Positions 62,960-64,000 of a stretch of 64,000 nucleotides of DNA are shown one piece after another (within the stretch, counting starts at the first letter, position 1; every line of letters starts with the position of its first letter). The DNA comes from Novosphingobium hassiacum. Its GTDB lineage: Bacteria; Pseudomonadota; Alphaproteobacteria; Sphingomonadales; Sphingomonadaceae. Under the pieces are notes generated by a model that made no database searches, was not told the origin of the DNA, and was given only the letters and a program-made list of their open reading frames with translations. The stretch covers positions 260,553-324,552 of the forward strand of contig NZ_JACICY010000002.1 in the NCBI RefSeq assembly GCF_014196055.1, read 5' to 3'. The position numbers and the translations under genes were made by a program.

Positions 62960-64000
62960 ATGCGTGTCGTTTTCAGTCTGCTCGGGATGGCCCTCATCCT
63001 CGCGCTCGCCATTCTCCTGTCGTCCAACCGCCGCGCAATTCGGCTGCGTGTCGTGGCTGCCGCGTTCGCACTGCAGGCAGGGTTTGCCGCGCTGGTGCTC
63101 TACGTACCGTTCGGCAACCGCATGCTGCAAGGCGCGGCAAGCGGCGTCGAAGGGCTGCTCGGCTTTGCCCGCGCGGGCGTCGCGTTCCTGTTCGGGCCGC
63201 TCGCCGACCCTGCGATCGGCGGCACCAGCTTTGCCATCTCGGCACTGCCGGTGATCGTGTTCTTCGCCGCGCTGATCTCGATCCTCTATTACCTCGGCGT
63301 GATGCAGTTGGTGATCCGCTGGATCGGCGGCGCGCTGGAAAAGGTCACCGGCATCAGCAAGGTCGAATCGCTGTGCGCTGCCAGCAACATCTTCGTCGGG
63401 CAAAGCGAATCGCCGCTGGTGATCCGGCCTTACCTTGCCGCACTCAACCCCAGCCAGCTGTTCTGCGTGATGACCGTGGGCATGGCGGGCGTGGCGGGCA
63501 CGATCCTCGCCGCGTACGCCAGCATGGGCATTCGCATCGATTATCTGGTGGCCGCCGCATTCATGTCGGCACCCGGCGGCATCCTCATGGCCAAGCTGAT
63601 CATGCCGGATGAGCCGCCGTGCCCCGCAGAGGTCGGTAGCGAGGACCTGCCCAACCCGCACGTCGCGCCGCGCCTTGCCTCGGACGAGGAGGAGCGCCCC
63701 GCCAACATCATCATGGCCGCAAGCCAGGGTGCGCAGACCGGCGTGAAGCTGGCCGTCGCTGTAGGTGCCATGGTTCTCGCTTTCGTCGCGCTGGTGGCGC
63801 TCGCCAACGGCATTCTCGGCTGGTTTGGCGGCTGGTTCGGCGCGCCCGAACTGTCGTTTCAGATGATCTTCGGCTATGTCTTCGCGCCGGTCTTCCTGCT
63901 TCTCGGCGCAGACGGCTGGGGCGAGGCGATGCAGGCCGGCGGCCTGTTCGGCAGCAAGATCGTGCTCAATGAATTCGTCGCGTTCATCGAACTGGGCAAG
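62960..64000 (+). CDS. CNT-family nucleoside transporter (NupC-like), cut by window end
   Basis: At least 347 residues are visible; the frame stays open to the last base. The CNT signature runs through LILALAILLSSNRRAIRLRVVAAAFALQAGFAALVLYVPFGN (about 8-50), VIRWIGGALEKVTGISKVESLCAASNIFVGQSESPLVIRPYLAALNPSQLF (about 119-170) and GYVFAPVFLLLGADGWGEA near the cut, with KIVLNEFVAFIELGK at the end. These are H+- or Na+-driven concentrative nucleoside importers. The remaining ~60-70 residues lie outside the window. Confidence 0.92.
   Translation, partial: MRVVFSLLGMALILALAILLSSNRRAIRLRVVAAAFALQAGFAALVLYVPFGNRMLQGAASGVEGLLGFARAGVAFLFGPLADPAIGGTSFAISALPVIVFFAALISILYYLGVMQLVIRWIGGALEKVTGISKVESLCAASNIFVGQSESPLVIRPYLAALNPSQLFCVMTVGMAGVAGTILAAYASMGIRIDYLVAAAFMSAPGGILMAKLIMPDEPPCPAEVGSEDLPNPHVAPRLASDEEERPANIIMAASQGAQTGVKLAVAVGAMVLAFVALVALANGILGWFGGWFGAPELSFQMIFGYVFAPVFLLLGADGWGEAMQAGGLFGSKIVLNEFVAFIELGK

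Noticed and set aside
62159..63661. 500-codon minus-strand frame opposite the nucleoside transporter
   Set aside because: The plus-strand transporter is unmistakable; the antisense frame lacks domains and runs through argB/yhhQ spacer.
1..64000. CRISPR array, prophage or complete insertion sequence
   Set aside because: No spaced direct repeats, phage structural genes or transposase genes were seen; the repeats present are palindromic REP types.

Overview
The window looks like part of a draft genome of an alphaproteobacterium of the order Sphingomonadales, closest in character to Novosphingobium or Sphingomonas. The grounds are high GC, the 1572-residue NAD-type glutamate dehydrogenase, a CYP153-like P450, sphingomonad-style REP elements (the TCATTCCCGCGAAGGCGGG type), and the gene neighbourhoods (folD/yggT/marC, a YbbN-like thioredoxin next to a LON substrate-binding protein). 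This is inference from gene content, not a phylogeny. Bases 1-106 are a low-complexity G/C block that looks like a contig-end artefact. The right edge cuts a CNT-type nucleoside transporter gene.

Layout. 0.1-5.8 kb: thrS, then a divergent three-gene unit (membrane protein, Xre regulator, 53-residue peptide) behind a long palindrome, then alpha/beta hydrolase, TPR protein and flavin monooxygenase. 6-14.2 kb: glutamate dehydrogenase, modABC behind a ModE-like operator, and a ferredoxin-type reductase. 14.2-20.6 kb: queG, a NatAB-like ABC exporter, the CYP153-like P450, a Tat-exported MsrB with a possible structured leader, and a phytase-family esterase-like protein. 20.7-26 kb: rpmB, tadA, RNase T2, nadC and a LytTR two-component pair. 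26-34 kb: two overlapping leftward operons, one for envelope proteins (hydrolase, M48 protease, DsbA) and one joining a sterol-desaturase-like protein, DUF2141, MFS and CitE-like lyase, with a PAS_5 protein between them.

34-40 kb: a GIY-YIG gene set inside REP elements, a DEAD-box helicase, an M20 peptidase, a DUF1289 protein, a yybP-ykoY (Mn2+) riboswitch ahead of a TMEM165/GDT1-type transporter, mmcB and tRNA-Arg(CCG). 40-50.4 kb: a complete leftward cellulose operon (small BcsR/BcsP-like protein, bcsQ, fused bcsAB, bcsC, bcsD, bcsZ). 50.8-56 kb: a LysR/SDR divergent pair, a YadGH-like ABC exporter, an SBF-type transporter and tRNA-Gly(GCC). 56-64 kb: YbbN-like thioredoxin, LON-domain protein, marC, folD, yggT, argB, a queuosine precursor transporter and the cut nucleoside transporter.

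Most of the window is ordinary chromosome. I see no prophage, CRISPR array, complete insertion sequence or obvious defence island. The best leads are non-coding or architectural: the Mn2+ riboswitch, the 51-bp palindrome ahead of the Xre unit, the GIY-YIG/REP cassette with its tandem Shine-Dalgarno-plus-ATG repeat, the msrB leader, paired long hairpins near nadC, a ModE-like operator, and a cellulose operon that combines bcsAB fusion, bcsD and bcsQ.
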